A DNA stretch of 64,000 bases. It comes from Mogibacterium diversum. GTDB lineage: Bacteria > Bacillota > Clostridia > Peptostreptococcales > Anaerovoracaceae. Below, one piece after another: positions 15,695 to 22,920 of the stretch. Made by a program: the position numbers and the translations under genes. Where the stretch lies: contig NZ_CP027228.1 of the NCBI RefSeq assembly GCF_002998925.1, positions 1,240,001 to 1,304,000 of the forward strand, in the 5' to 3' direction. The notes under the pieces were generated by a model, which was not told the DNA's origin, did no database searches, and saw only the letters and a list, made by a program, of their open reading frames with translations. Position 1 is the stretch's first letter, and every line of letters starts with the position of its first letter.

Positions 15695-18373
15695 TTAGTC
15701 CTCCTCTCTATAAATATTCATCGCCGACTTCTTGAAAATTTTGCGCGAGTATCTGTTTGCGATGAGAAGCGACATGAGCATAAGCGCTACCGTAAGAATG
15801 ATGTAATCCTTAAATTCTAGATATAATAGCGCATTTTTAAGCGCTTTTACATTCACCAGACCCTTCGAGGCAAGATAAATGCCCACGAAATCTACCGCAA
15901 GTGCAATTGCCATCATCATCAACAATTCGATGCGCAGAATCGCACTCGTATTCTTCCTCGTACCACCGAGAATTCTTAGTGTCGCATAGTACGAATTTCT
16001 CGATCTCATAATCAGTCTTATTATCGTATAGGCGATAAAGAACAGCACCACAAATCCTATAGCCGTGAAAATAACCTGAACCAGTTTTACCAGGAACAGC
16101 TGTGGTAAAGGATCCTTTGTAATCATCTTCTTCATCGAAAACGTCTTGTATACGCCGAACTTGTCGATTGATGAAGCCAGAGCATTCGCATTGAGATCAT
16201 TATCTGCAAATACGCTTATCTGATAGTTCCCTCGATTGTATAAGGTGTCATAATCTTCAGGATTTATATATACTCTCGCATTTTTTGTCTCATAATCATC
16301 CTTCGAAATTCCGAGCAGCTTCTGTGCGCTACTCTTACTCACACTCTTTGTAGTTTTGAGTGCAATATCCGCGGAATAATATATATTTGAGATTGAGATG
16401 TTAAGCGGTTTATTCTGCCATTTTTCGTCCTTGTAGTTCTTAGTCTGATCTTCATAGATGTATGCTTCACCCTTTGGTACGTTAGGATTCGATTCTATAA
16501 ATGACCTGGCATTGGCCTTTTTCACCTTTTGACCGCTGAAGTCAACTACGGCACTTGATTTTGTGCTAAGTGTGTTCATTACTACTTTTCTCGCAAGAGC
16601 ATCGCTGCAGTAGTACTTTACGGTTCCAGTGCTTGGGTTGATTCCGGATTTAAACGCATCATCATAAACTATAACGCCCGTCACTCTGACCTTTCCAACT
16701 TGAAGGGTTTCTCCATCCTCGTCTCCCATAAGATCAAATTCCTTGCAGAGGAGCTCATCTTTATTCCCCTTAAGCGCATCGTATGTCGTCGTAGACTTGT
16801 CTGTTACTACGACTATGTCATTTTCCTGCTCTGGTAGCTTTCCGTACGTTAGGTCCTTTGTCTTTATCTTCTGCCCTGGATAGAGAAGTCCTGTCATAAA
16901 GATATTTGAATCGAGTGTAATCCTAGAATCAACAACGGGATCTTCTTTGATGATGCTTTTGACATGCTTTAGCTTTTCAATCTTTGCATAATCCTCATCT
17001 GTAAACGCAGAGTTATCTGACTTCTTTACGATTATCCGATCTGCACTAGTGTTGCTAAAGTACTGATTGCCAAGGCTATTGATATCTTGTCTGTGCAGCG
17101 ACTCTTTCGTGGACGAATACTGTCCTAGCACAGATGTCGCAACGAATATATAGATTATGAACAATAGAATAAACTTAGTCGGTAGATTGAACGTATTCCT
17201 GACACCAAGCCTTAACTCGTTCATAAGCCCCATCTCATCATGACGAGTCAATTTAGATGCATTACACTTAGCCCTTTCTGATCGTGATTCAGCTCTCTCA
17301 GGAGTATATGATCGTTCTGCTTTGGCTTGCTTTTTTAAAGCCTCCACTTCTTCAGCTTCTCTCTCCATATTTCTAGCTGCTCTACCTCTACGCATAGGGA
17401 CCGGTGATATCTCATCGCCTTCAAGCTCTTCTTGCTTGATTCTATTTACAACATCGGAATATCTAGAATCTTCTGGCACTTCAAAATCGTCAGAATCTGC
17501 CGCTTCAAACTCACCTTCGGAGACCCCAGGAATTATTAGTTCTGACCCTAGCACTTCACTTTCTTGTTCTTCGTTCTGTCTAATCCCTGGATCATACTGC
17601 ATATTAGCACTCTCCTGTTCGACTGAACTCTGCTGTCCGCTATCCTGTAATTCTTCATTATCTGAATGAAATGCTATTATTTGACGTTCTCTGACCTTCT
17701 TATCCTCTATTATCTTTCCGTCATGAACTGTTATTTTGCGGGTGACGAATTTTTCAACCTGCTCGTAGTTATGAGTTACGATAACTACAAGCTTGTCCTT
17801 GGAGATTCTGTAAAGCGTTTCAATAACCTTTGCAGCTGAAGCCGTATCTAGATTACCTGTTGGCTCGTCCGCAACTATGATAGGTGCATCTTTGGCAAGC
17901 GCACGCGCAATCGCCACTCGCTGCTTCTGTCCGCCGGAAAGTCTCGATGCCTTAGTCCTTCTGTATTCACCGAGATTTACGAGTTCAATAAGTTCATTTA
18001 CACGTTCCTTGCAATCGCTGTGCTTCATGCCGCACATCAGCATCGATAGTTCGATGTTCTGATACACGCTATAACTGTTCACAAGATTAAAATCCTGGAA
18101 AATATTACCGATAAATGTCTTCCTATACCTCTCGTAATCCTCCGTCTTGAAGGCGCTTGTGTCCTGTCCGCCAACGAACATTTCACCTTCTTCGTAAGTG
18201 TCTAGCCCAGAGATTACGTTAAGCAAAGTGGATTTTCCGCTTCCACTCTCCCCTGTAATAGCAACGAACTCGCCCATGTCAAGGTTGAGATCTATTCTAG
18301 ATAGTCCTGTACTGACAGTATCCTTGTTGGTGTAATACTTGGACACCTTATGTAGCTCAATCATGTGTGACAT
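15695..18373 (-). CDS. ABC transporter, ATPase fused to FtsX/MacB-type permease, with acidic linker
   Basis: The 892-aa protein has an ATPase domain (about 1-225) with GESGSGKST near 41-49, LSGGQKQRV and VADEPTGNLD. Residues about 230-375 form a low-complexity linker rich in Glu, Gln, Ser and later Arg. An FtsX-type permease follows, with one membrane segment near 395-415, an extracytoplasmic domain, and three segments near 760-880. The ATG follows CAGGAGGAACAT. It is the first gene of a two-gene operon with the 817-aa paralogue. No two-component system or peptide gene adjoins them, so a role in bacitracin-like resistance is possible but unsupported. Confidence 0.85.
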   Translation of the reverse strand: MSHMIELHKVSKYYTNKDTVSTGLSRIDLNLDMGEFVAITGESGSGKSTLLNVISGLDTYEEGEMFVGGQDTSAFKTEDYERYRKTFIGNIFQDFNLVNSYSVYQNIELSMLMCGMKHSDCKERVNELIELVNLGEYRRTKASRLSGGQKQRVAIARALAKDAPIIVADEPTGNLDTASAAKVIETLYRISKDKLVVIVTHNYEQVEKFVTRKITVHDGKIIEDKKVRERQIIAFHSDNEELQDSGQQSSVEQESANMQYDPGIRQNEEQESEVLGSELIIPGVSEGEFEAADSDDFEVPEDSRYSDVVNRIKQEELEGDEISPVPMRRGRAARNMEREAEEVEALKKQAKAERSYTPERAESRSERAKCNASKLTRHDEMGLMNELRLGVRNTFNLPTKFILLFIIYIFVATSVLGQYSSTKESLHRQDINSLGNQYFSNTSADRIIVKKSDNSAFTDEDYAKIEKLKHVKSIIKEDPVVDSRITLDSNIFMTGLLYPGQKIKTKDLTYGKLPEQENDIVVVTDKSTTTYDALKGNKDELLCKEFDLMGDEDGETLQVGKVRVTGVIVYDDAFKSGINPSTGTVKYYCSDALARKVVMNTLSTKSSAVVDFSGQKVKKANARSFIESNPNVPKGEAYIYEDQTKNYKDEKWQNKPLNISISNIYYSADIALKTTKSVSKSSAQKLLGISKDDYETKNARVYINPEDYDTLYNRGNYQISVFADNDLNANALASSIDKFGVYKTFSMKKMITKDPLPQLFLVKLVQVIFTAIGFVVLFFIAYTIIRLIMRSRNSYYATLRILGGTRKNTSAILRIELLMMMAIALAVDFVGIYLASKGLVNVKALKNALLYLEFKDYIILTVALMLMSLLIANRYSRKIFKKSAMNIYREED

Positions 18374-18549
18374 ATGTTCCTCCTGTGCTCATGGTTTAAT
18401 AGAGAACACCTGTTGTTTAATCAGATTTTAATGGGGCAAGTAATTGTTTTCAACAATATTCATATTCATTAATATATTGCTAATAGATTATTAATAATTG
18501 CATGCGATTCTTAATTATATGTATTGTGTTAATATTATGATTCATTCAT

Positions 18550-18578
18550 TTGACCAACTCTGCCATTCGCAGTATAAT
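18550..18578 (+). promoter_or_regulatory. Promoter of tRNA-Gly
   Basis: TTGACC and a perfect TATAAT are separated by 17 bases, ending 26 bases before the mature tRNA 5' end. Confidence 0.85.
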
Positions 18579-18604
18579 TACATACATAATCTCAATATCT
18601 ATCT

Positions 18605-18678
18605 GCAGGTGTAGTTTAATGGTAAAATTCGAGCTTCCCAAGCTTGCGTCGAGGGTTCAATTCCCTTCACCTGCTCCA
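18605..18678 (+). tRNA. tRNA-Gly (anticodon CCC)
   Basis: The acceptor strands GCAGGTG and CACCTGC pair perfectly and are followed by T and an encoded CCA. The anticodon stem CGAGC/GCTTG encloses the loop TTCCCAA, giving anticodon CCC, which decodes GGG. The T-arm GAGGGTTCAATTCCCTT is standard. The gene has its own promoter and terminator and is the start of a repeat array built from parts of it. Confidence 0.93.
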
Positions 18679-18680
18679 TG

Positions 18681-18708
18681 CAAAGGAGGTGCAAATGCAC
18701 CTCCTTTT
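18681..18708 (+). terminator. Rho-independent terminator of tRNA-Gly
   Basis: AAAGGAGGTGC and GCACCTCCTTT form a stem around an AAAT loop, followed by TTTTT, directly behind the CCA end. Confidence 0.9.
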
Positions 18709-18720
18709 TGTTATTCGTGT

Positions 18721-18880
18721 GGAATTGAACCCGAGACGCAAGCCATATAATCGGAGAGGGGGCGAATCTGGGTGTACCATATCACAGGCAAACACCCAGA
18801 AAACCGCTGTCAAGGCGCGTAGCCCGCAGCGCGGCGCCGAAGGCGACCTTGATAGCGGGATATTCCCTTCACCTGCTCCA
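18721..18880. repeat. tRNA-Gly-derived tandem repeat, unit A
   Basis: The unit begins with an inverted copy of part of tRNA-Gly: 18721-18743 is complementary, with two mismatches, to the stretch running from the anticodon 3' strand through the T-arm. It ends with a direct copy of the tRNA 3' end (ATTCCCTTCACCTGCTCCA, 18862-18880). Between them lie two hairpins, TCTGGGTGT/ACACCCAGA and a 10-bp GCTGTCAAGG/CCTTGATAGC stem around a G/C-rich loop. Short frames here share unusual residues only because the DNA repeats, so I do not call them genes. Confidence 0.75.
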
Positions 18881-18887
18881 TGCAAAA

Positions 18888-18916
18888 AAGCAGACGGTTC
18901 ATCCGTCTGTTTTTTT
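18888..18916 (+). terminator. Rho-independent terminator after repeat unit A
   Basis: GCAGACGG and CCGTCTGT form a stem around a TTCAT loop, followed by a run of seven or more T. It copies the layout of the tRNA terminator with different stem sequence. Confidence 0.85.
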
Positions 18917-18931
18917 GTATATAACGAAGTG

Positions 18932-19088
18932 GGAATTGAACATGAGACGCAAGCTATACAATCGGAGAGGGGGCGAATCTGGGTGTATCCTACCATAAGC
19001 AAACACCCAGAAAACCACTGTCAAGGTGCGTAGCCCGCAACGCGGCGCCGAAGGCGGCCTTGATAGCGGGATATTCCCTTCACCTGCT
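18932..19088. repeat. tRNA-Gly-derived tandem repeat, unit B
   Basis: This second copy lies 211 bases downstream of unit A and has the same 156-nt span from GGAATTGAA to CACCTGC. The two hairpins are conserved in base-pairing, and substitutions concentrate in the loops. The end diverges after CACCTGCT, so no CCA is present. A hairpin CACCCTCCC/GGGAGGGTG at 19103-19138 follows without a clear T-run. No protein gene is seen in 18679-19169. Confidence 0.75.
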
Positions 19089-19169
19089 TTCTGTTATTAC
19101 AACACCCTCCCCACTGAACCATTCAGTAGGGAGGGTGCTACAGTCTGTATTTCTTATGTGCCTAGTGAA

Positions 19170-19772
19170 TTATTTGCATCTATAATCTCTACGCAGATCC
19201 CCGTGTACTCTCTTTATCATATCTCCATACGGATTAAGAATATCGTCGATATCAAATTCATCATATGGAAGCAAGCAGTAGTAATCATTTACACGAGTAG
19301 GCTCTGTCACACCTTTACGAGTTTCAGCAGACACTTCGCCTTTTCCGATTATGTGTAGAACCTGAAACTCATCATCATAGATCATTTCCTCAATATCATC
19401 ATCAGCGATGAAGAAGGTGTATACCGTAAGCTTTTCCTGATAGATGTAATAAATTCCCTCATCGCTCATCTCATATCTAACATTAAGTAATCCCTTAAAT
19501 GGTGGATTGCTGATTAAGTTGCGCTGTCTTCCTGCCATGAAAATTATAAGTGCTGCTACCCAAATCGACACATGTAGATACCACTGCGGAACATTCGCAT
19601 GCTTAATCGTGTAATAAAGCATTCCCAGAATTATTGCAGCCCCTAGTATAAGAGTCACACCTACAGCGCTGTTCTGCTTCCTTCGTGTAGGATGCGCTTC
19701 TGCCCATCTATTGCAGAGCATCTTTATCATCGGTAGCTGGCAATAATATATATCACGTTCGTTGTTTTCCAT
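19170..19772 (-). CDS. Hypothetical two-helix membrane protein (YcxB-like topology)
   Basis: I do not recognise a named family. The start is set at the ATG giving MENNERDIYY because GAAAGG lies 6 bases upstream; the longer frame has no ribosome site. The 200-aa protein has a cytoplasmic N-terminus, two membrane segments (about residues 35-55 and 62-80), and a C-terminal region of about 120 residues that looks like a PH-type beta domain (VRYEMSDEGIYYIYQ, TVYTFFIADDDIEEM). This is the layout of small YcxB-like membrane proteins. It lies downstream of fumC on the same strand with a 90-base gap of no evident signal. Role unknown. Confidence 0.65.
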   Translation of the reverse strand: MENNERDIYYCQLPMIKMLCNRWAEAHPTRRKQNSAVGVTLILGAAIILGMLYYTIKHANVPQWYLHVSIWVAALIIFMAGRQRNLISNPPFKGLLNVRYEMSDEGIYYIYQEKLTVYTFFIADDDIEEMIYDDEFQVLHIIGKGEVSAETRKGVTEPTRVNDYYCLLPYDEFDIDDILNPYGDMIKRVHGDLRRDYRCK

Positions 19773-19862
19773 GTTAACCTTTCTATGCATATAAGCCGCG
19801 TGGCCTTTACCAGGCGACGTATCTGCTTTCAAATATTTTTGCCTTTTTAGTAATTGAAAATC

Positions 19863-21236
19863 TTACTTTTTCGCCCCAGTCATCGCCATTAAATCTATCC
19901 ACGTGTCGTATTCTTCAGCAGTGAACAGTCCGAGTGAAGTCCCTGCTTCACACAGCGTCGAATTGTCTGCATGCGCCTTCTTTGCAACCTTAGCAGCATT
20001 CTCATAACCGATATGTAGATTAAGTGCGGCAGCTACCATAAGCGAACGGTGTGCGTTTTCATCCATCTTTTCAGAATTCACTGTGATGCCTTTTACGCAC
20101 TTTTCTTCAAGCGAAATTAGCGAATCAGCTAGTAGATTCGCAGATTCTATAAATGCATCTATAAGCACTGGCATGAACACATTGAGCTCGAAGTTACCCT
20201 GCGAAGCTGCCAGTCCGACTACAGTGTCATTCCCCATTACCCGTACAGCCACCATCGTCGCAGATTCAGTCTGAGTTGGGTTTACCTTGCCTGGCATGAT
20301 TGAACTTCCTGGTTCGTTCTCGGGAATTAGAATCTCTCCGAGCCCACATCTAGGTCCGCTTGAGAGCCATCTGATATCATTGGCCATCTTCATCAAATCA
20401 GCAGCAAGGGCCTTCAGTGCTCCGTGTGCAAATACGTACGCATCCTTGGAGCTTAGAGAATGAAACTTATTAGGTGCTGTGATAAATTCTTTCTTTGTTA
20501 AGCTCGTCAGCGCTTCGGCAGCTCGCTCAGCAAATCCATCTGGTGCATTTAGCCCAGTACCCACTGCCGTTCCGCCGAGAGCGATCTCTCTTAATCCATC
20601 GAGCGACTTTAGAATGTTATCGTAGTCGTGCTCGAGCATCGAACGCCATCCGCTGATTTCCTGCCCAAAGGTCATCGGAACAGCATCCTGTAGATGAGTC
20701 CTTCCAGTCTTGATGACCTTCATGTATTTTGCTTCTAGTGATTTGAGCGTCACTATCATAGTGTTTAGTGCTGGTAATACTCTATCTTCGAGTACAAACA
20801 CAGATGCAATGCTCATAGCTGTTGGGAATGTATCATTGGAACTCTGTGACATATTGACATCATCATTTGGATGAAGTACCGCTACGCCAGCCATCTCCTT
20901 TGCACGTCCTGCAATGACCTCATTTACATTCATGTTGGTCTGCGTACCGCTGCCAGTCTGGTACACGACGAGCGGAAAGTTCTCATCTAGCTCACCGTTC
21001 AGAATCTGGTCGCATACTATCATTATGTAAGAAGCCTTCTCAGGCGCAAGCCTGCCGAGATCCATATTGGCACAAGCAGCAGCATTTTTAAGGTATGCAA
21101 ACGCGCGGATAATCTCAATCGGCATAAGCTTACCAACCTTGAAGTTCATTGAACTGCGCTGTGTCTGTGCGCCCCACAGTTTATCTGATGGCACCTTTAC
21201 TTCGCCCATCGTATCGTGTTCTATCCTGTATTCCAT
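19863..21236 (-). CDS. fumC: Fumarate hydratase class II
   Basis: The 457-aa protein has the class II fumarase length and the superfamily signature GSSIMPGKVNPTQTE, the fumarase-specific GSGTQTNMNVNEVIAGRA, and TGRTHLQDAVPMTFGQE. It interconverts fumarate and malate without an iron-sulfur cluster, which makes it oxygen-stable. The ribosome site AAAGAGG is 5 bases from the ATG. In an anaerobe it probably serves the reductive or amino acid branch of the citric acid cycle. The region upstream holds a small RNA gene on the same strand that should be terminated before fumC. Confidence 0.95.
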   Translation of the reverse strand: MEYRIEHDTMGEVKVPSDKLWGAQTQRSSMNFKVGKLMPIEIIRAFAYLKNAAACANMDLGRLAPEKASYIMIVCDQILNGELDENFPLVVYQTGSGTQTNMNVNEVIAGRAKEMAGVAVLHPNDDVNMSQSSNDTFPTAMSIASVFVLEDRVLPALNTMIVTLKSLEAKYMKVIKTGRTHLQDAVPMTFGQEISGWRSMLEHDYDNILKSLDGLREIALGGTAVGTGLNAPDGFAERAAEALTSLTKKEFITAPNKFHSLSSKDAYVFAHGALKALAADLMKMANDIRWLSSGPRCGLGEILIPENEPGSSIMPGKVNPTQTESATMVAVRVMGNDTVVGLAASQGNFELNVFMPVLIDAFIESANLLADSLISLEEKCVKGITVNSEKMDENAHRSLMVAAALNLHIGYENAAKVAKKAHADNSTLCEAGTSLGLFTAEEYDTWIDLMAMTGAKK

Positions 21237-21265
21237 TTAGGCCTCTTTTCGAATTAATAGTTGCA

Positions 21266-21453
21266 AAATAGAGGATAGGCAATGCCACTCGACCTGGTCT
21301 TTGACCCCACACTTGCCTTGACCCGAGTTTCCCGGAGGACTTACTTCTAAGCTACGCCATGATCACTACCGTCTCCGCAGCAGCTTACGTGGATCCCTTT
21401 GCCCGTAGCTGGCTTGGACTTTCAACCACGAACATGACCTTGCCATATCCTAC
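21266..21453 (-). ncRNA. Small structured RNA, probably 6S RNA (ssrS-like)
   Basis: A gene-free 258-base gap between comF and fumC holds a strong long-range pairing: AGGATA plus GGCAA on one arm (21272-21282) pairs with TTGCC and TATCCT on the other (21440-21451). This closes a molecule of about 186 nt with an internal TAAGCT/AGCTTA helix near the apex and short side hairpins such as GGTCAAAGACC. A promoter lies exactly upstream. A rod with a closing stem, an open middle and an apical helix of this length is the 6S RNA pattern. I could not verify 6S consensus bases, so the class is tentative while the presence of an RNA gene is better supported. Confidence 0.5.
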
Positions 21454-21458
21454 TTGCT

Positions 21459-21487
21459 AGAATACCATTTTAAACACCGCTTTACAA
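21459..21487 (-). promoter_or_regulatory. Promoter of the 6S-like RNA
   Basis: On the minus strand TTGTAA and TATTCT are separated by 17 bases, just behind the comF stop codon. Transcription would begin near 21452, the first base of the closing helix. Confidence 0.55.
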
Positions 21488-21494
21488 ACAGCAT

Positions 21495-22238
21495 TTATAC
21501 TGCCTCCTTTACCATGTCCGCTCCTGCCGCAAACGTCATGACGTCAGCACGACTAACCCCTGCCGCCTTGAGCAGCCTTGCGATTGAATCAACAGTTGCT
21601 CCAGTCGTGTAAATATCATCGACTATAAATATATTTTTTCCGAAAATTTTCCGCCTCATCCCTTCATATACCTCAAATGCAGACCTCACATTGTTGAGGC
21701 GCTCCTCGGGTGAAAGCCTCTTCATCACCCCAGTGCTCTTGCACCTCATCACAACATCTGCTCTATACTCTATCCCCATTAGCCTCGCCAGCTCCTTGGC
21801 GATAAGTGCCGCTTGATTAAAACCTCGTTTTCGCTCCTTAGTCACATACATGGGAACTGGGATTATGATATCTGGATACTCTTCTATACCTGCAGCTTCA
21901 AGCCTGTCATACATAATCTCTGCTATTATCGGTGCGATATACGTCTTGCGCTTATACTTTAGGTTGAATATAATCTCCTTCTCGTACATTCCGTACTCGG
22001 TGCATGTATACCCTCTGTCAAATGAGTGTCCGTGTTCCCTGCAGTTGTAACAAATTGAGAGAGGATTGTGGTCCCCGAGTAGCTTGCCACATTTGTCGCA
22101 GGTTCGCACATTCGCCCAGCTTATATTGTCTGAACAAGACTTGCACAGGCTGTATGGGACTGATGAGTCGATTAGCCTCCCACAGCAAATACAATATAAT
22201 GAGTCCGGATATATGAGTCCTAACAAAGTATCTATCAA
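21495..22238 (-). CDS. comF: ComF family phosphoribosyltransferase-like protein
   Basis: The 247-aa protein has N-terminal zinc-binding cysteine pairs (CICCGRLI, CKSC, CDKCGKLL, CYNC) and a C-terminal type I PRTase fold with the PRPP loop IFIVDDIYTTGATVDS. ComF proteins act in the cytoplasm in natural transformation, with PriA and DprA, and are also kept in non-competent bacteria. The start is a TTG; the GGAGG ribosome site lies 8 bases upstream and overlaps the foot of a terminator-like hairpin. recD2 lies upstream on the same strand, consistent with DNA handling. Confidence 0.85.
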   Translation of the reverse strand: MIDTLLGLIYPDSLYCICCGRLIDSSVPYSLCKSCSDNISWANVRTCDKCGKLLGDHNPLSICYNCREHGHSFDRGYTCTEYGMYEKEIIFNLKYKRKTYIAPIIAEIMYDRLEAAGIEEYPDIIIPVPMYVTKERKRGFNQAALIAKELARLMGIEYRADVVMRCKSTGVMKRLSPEERLNNVRSAFEVYEGMRRKIFGKNIFIVDDIYTTGATVDSIARLLKAAGVSRADVMTFAAGADMVKEAV

Positions 22239-22239
22239 T

Positions 22240-22287
22240 AAAAAAACCTCCTACGATATCACTTTTAATTCTATGATATCGTAGAAG
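22240..22287 (-). terminator. Terminator or attenuator hairpin overlapping the comF ribosome site
   Basis: On the minus strand CTACGATATCA and TGATATCGTAG form a perfect 11-bp stem around a 12-nt loop; with flanking bases it reaches about 15 bp. GGAGG follows at once and then seven T before the comF TTG. The hairpin can act as a Rho-independent terminator after the 150-aa gene, with the comF Shine-Dalgarno site embedded in its base. Confidence 0.75.
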
Positions 22288-22330
22288 GAATTCCCTTCAG
22301 CACAGATTTATATATGTGGCAATCAGAGTT

Positions 22331-22783
22331 TTACTTTCCAAGGGCTTGTACAACCTCTTTAATCGGTACATCATTGCTACAAAATACAACAGCCTTATCT
22401 GTAAGCAATATATAGTAGCAATCATACTGATAGGTTCTATATCCCTCCCTTGAAGTCTCTAATCCGCCGGCAGTCAGCATATCAACAGTTACCCAGCTTT
22501 TCTCATAATACTTTTTAGCGGTGATTTTATTAGCACTAAATGTTGAATATGTCATTTCGCTAATTCCATACTTGTAAACATTCTTTCCCTCAACTTTTCC
22601 GACCAAATCCAAAGACCTGTCCTTTGTCCAGTCAAAATGTGGCATATTACTAACTCCATGCAGGTTCCATTGAGCAAAATAGAATGTCACTCCCAACCCC
22701 ACCACTATAATAGCCAGTATTGTTCCTAAAATAATTGATATTTTTTTGTAAAAATTAACTTCATTTCTTCTATCGTAATTCAT
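22331..22783 (-). CDS. Hypothetical protein with one N-terminal membrane anchor
   Basis: No family is recognised. The start is the ATG giving MNYDRRNEVN because AAGGAG stands about 10 bases upstream. The 150-aa protein has a charged N-terminus, one hydrophobic segment (about 15-37) and an outside-facing domain of about 110 residues rich in Tyr and Lys (GKVEGKNVYKYGIS, SREGYRTYQYDCYYILL). An extracytoplasmic orientation is predicted from the positive-inside rule. It lies between recD2 and comF on the same strand. A terminator-like hairpin follows it. Small, Tyr-rich anchored proteins of this type are often strain-variable. Confidence 0.6.
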   Translation of the reverse strand: MNYDRRNEVNFYKKISIILGTILAIIVVGLGVTFYFAQWNLHGVSNMPHFDWTKDRSLDLVGKVEGKNVYKYGISEMTYSTFSANKITAKKYYEKSWVTVDMLTAGGLETSREGYRTYQYDCYYILLTDKAVVFCSNDVPIKEVVQALGK

Positions 22784-22920
22784 ATCCCTTGTCTCCTTGT
22801 AAGTAACTCGATGGATATAACGACTTAAGTGAAGCACGCACTTATGACATTTATGCACAGTATAGCACAGTATAAAATACCATTTTCTATACTTATTTTA
22901 TATTAAATAATATTAAATTT

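Noticed and set aside
18644..19033. Open frames across the tRNA-Gly repeat units on both strands
   Set aside because: They start inside the tRNA, repeat because the DNA repeats, cross terminators and hairpins, and have no ribosome sites.
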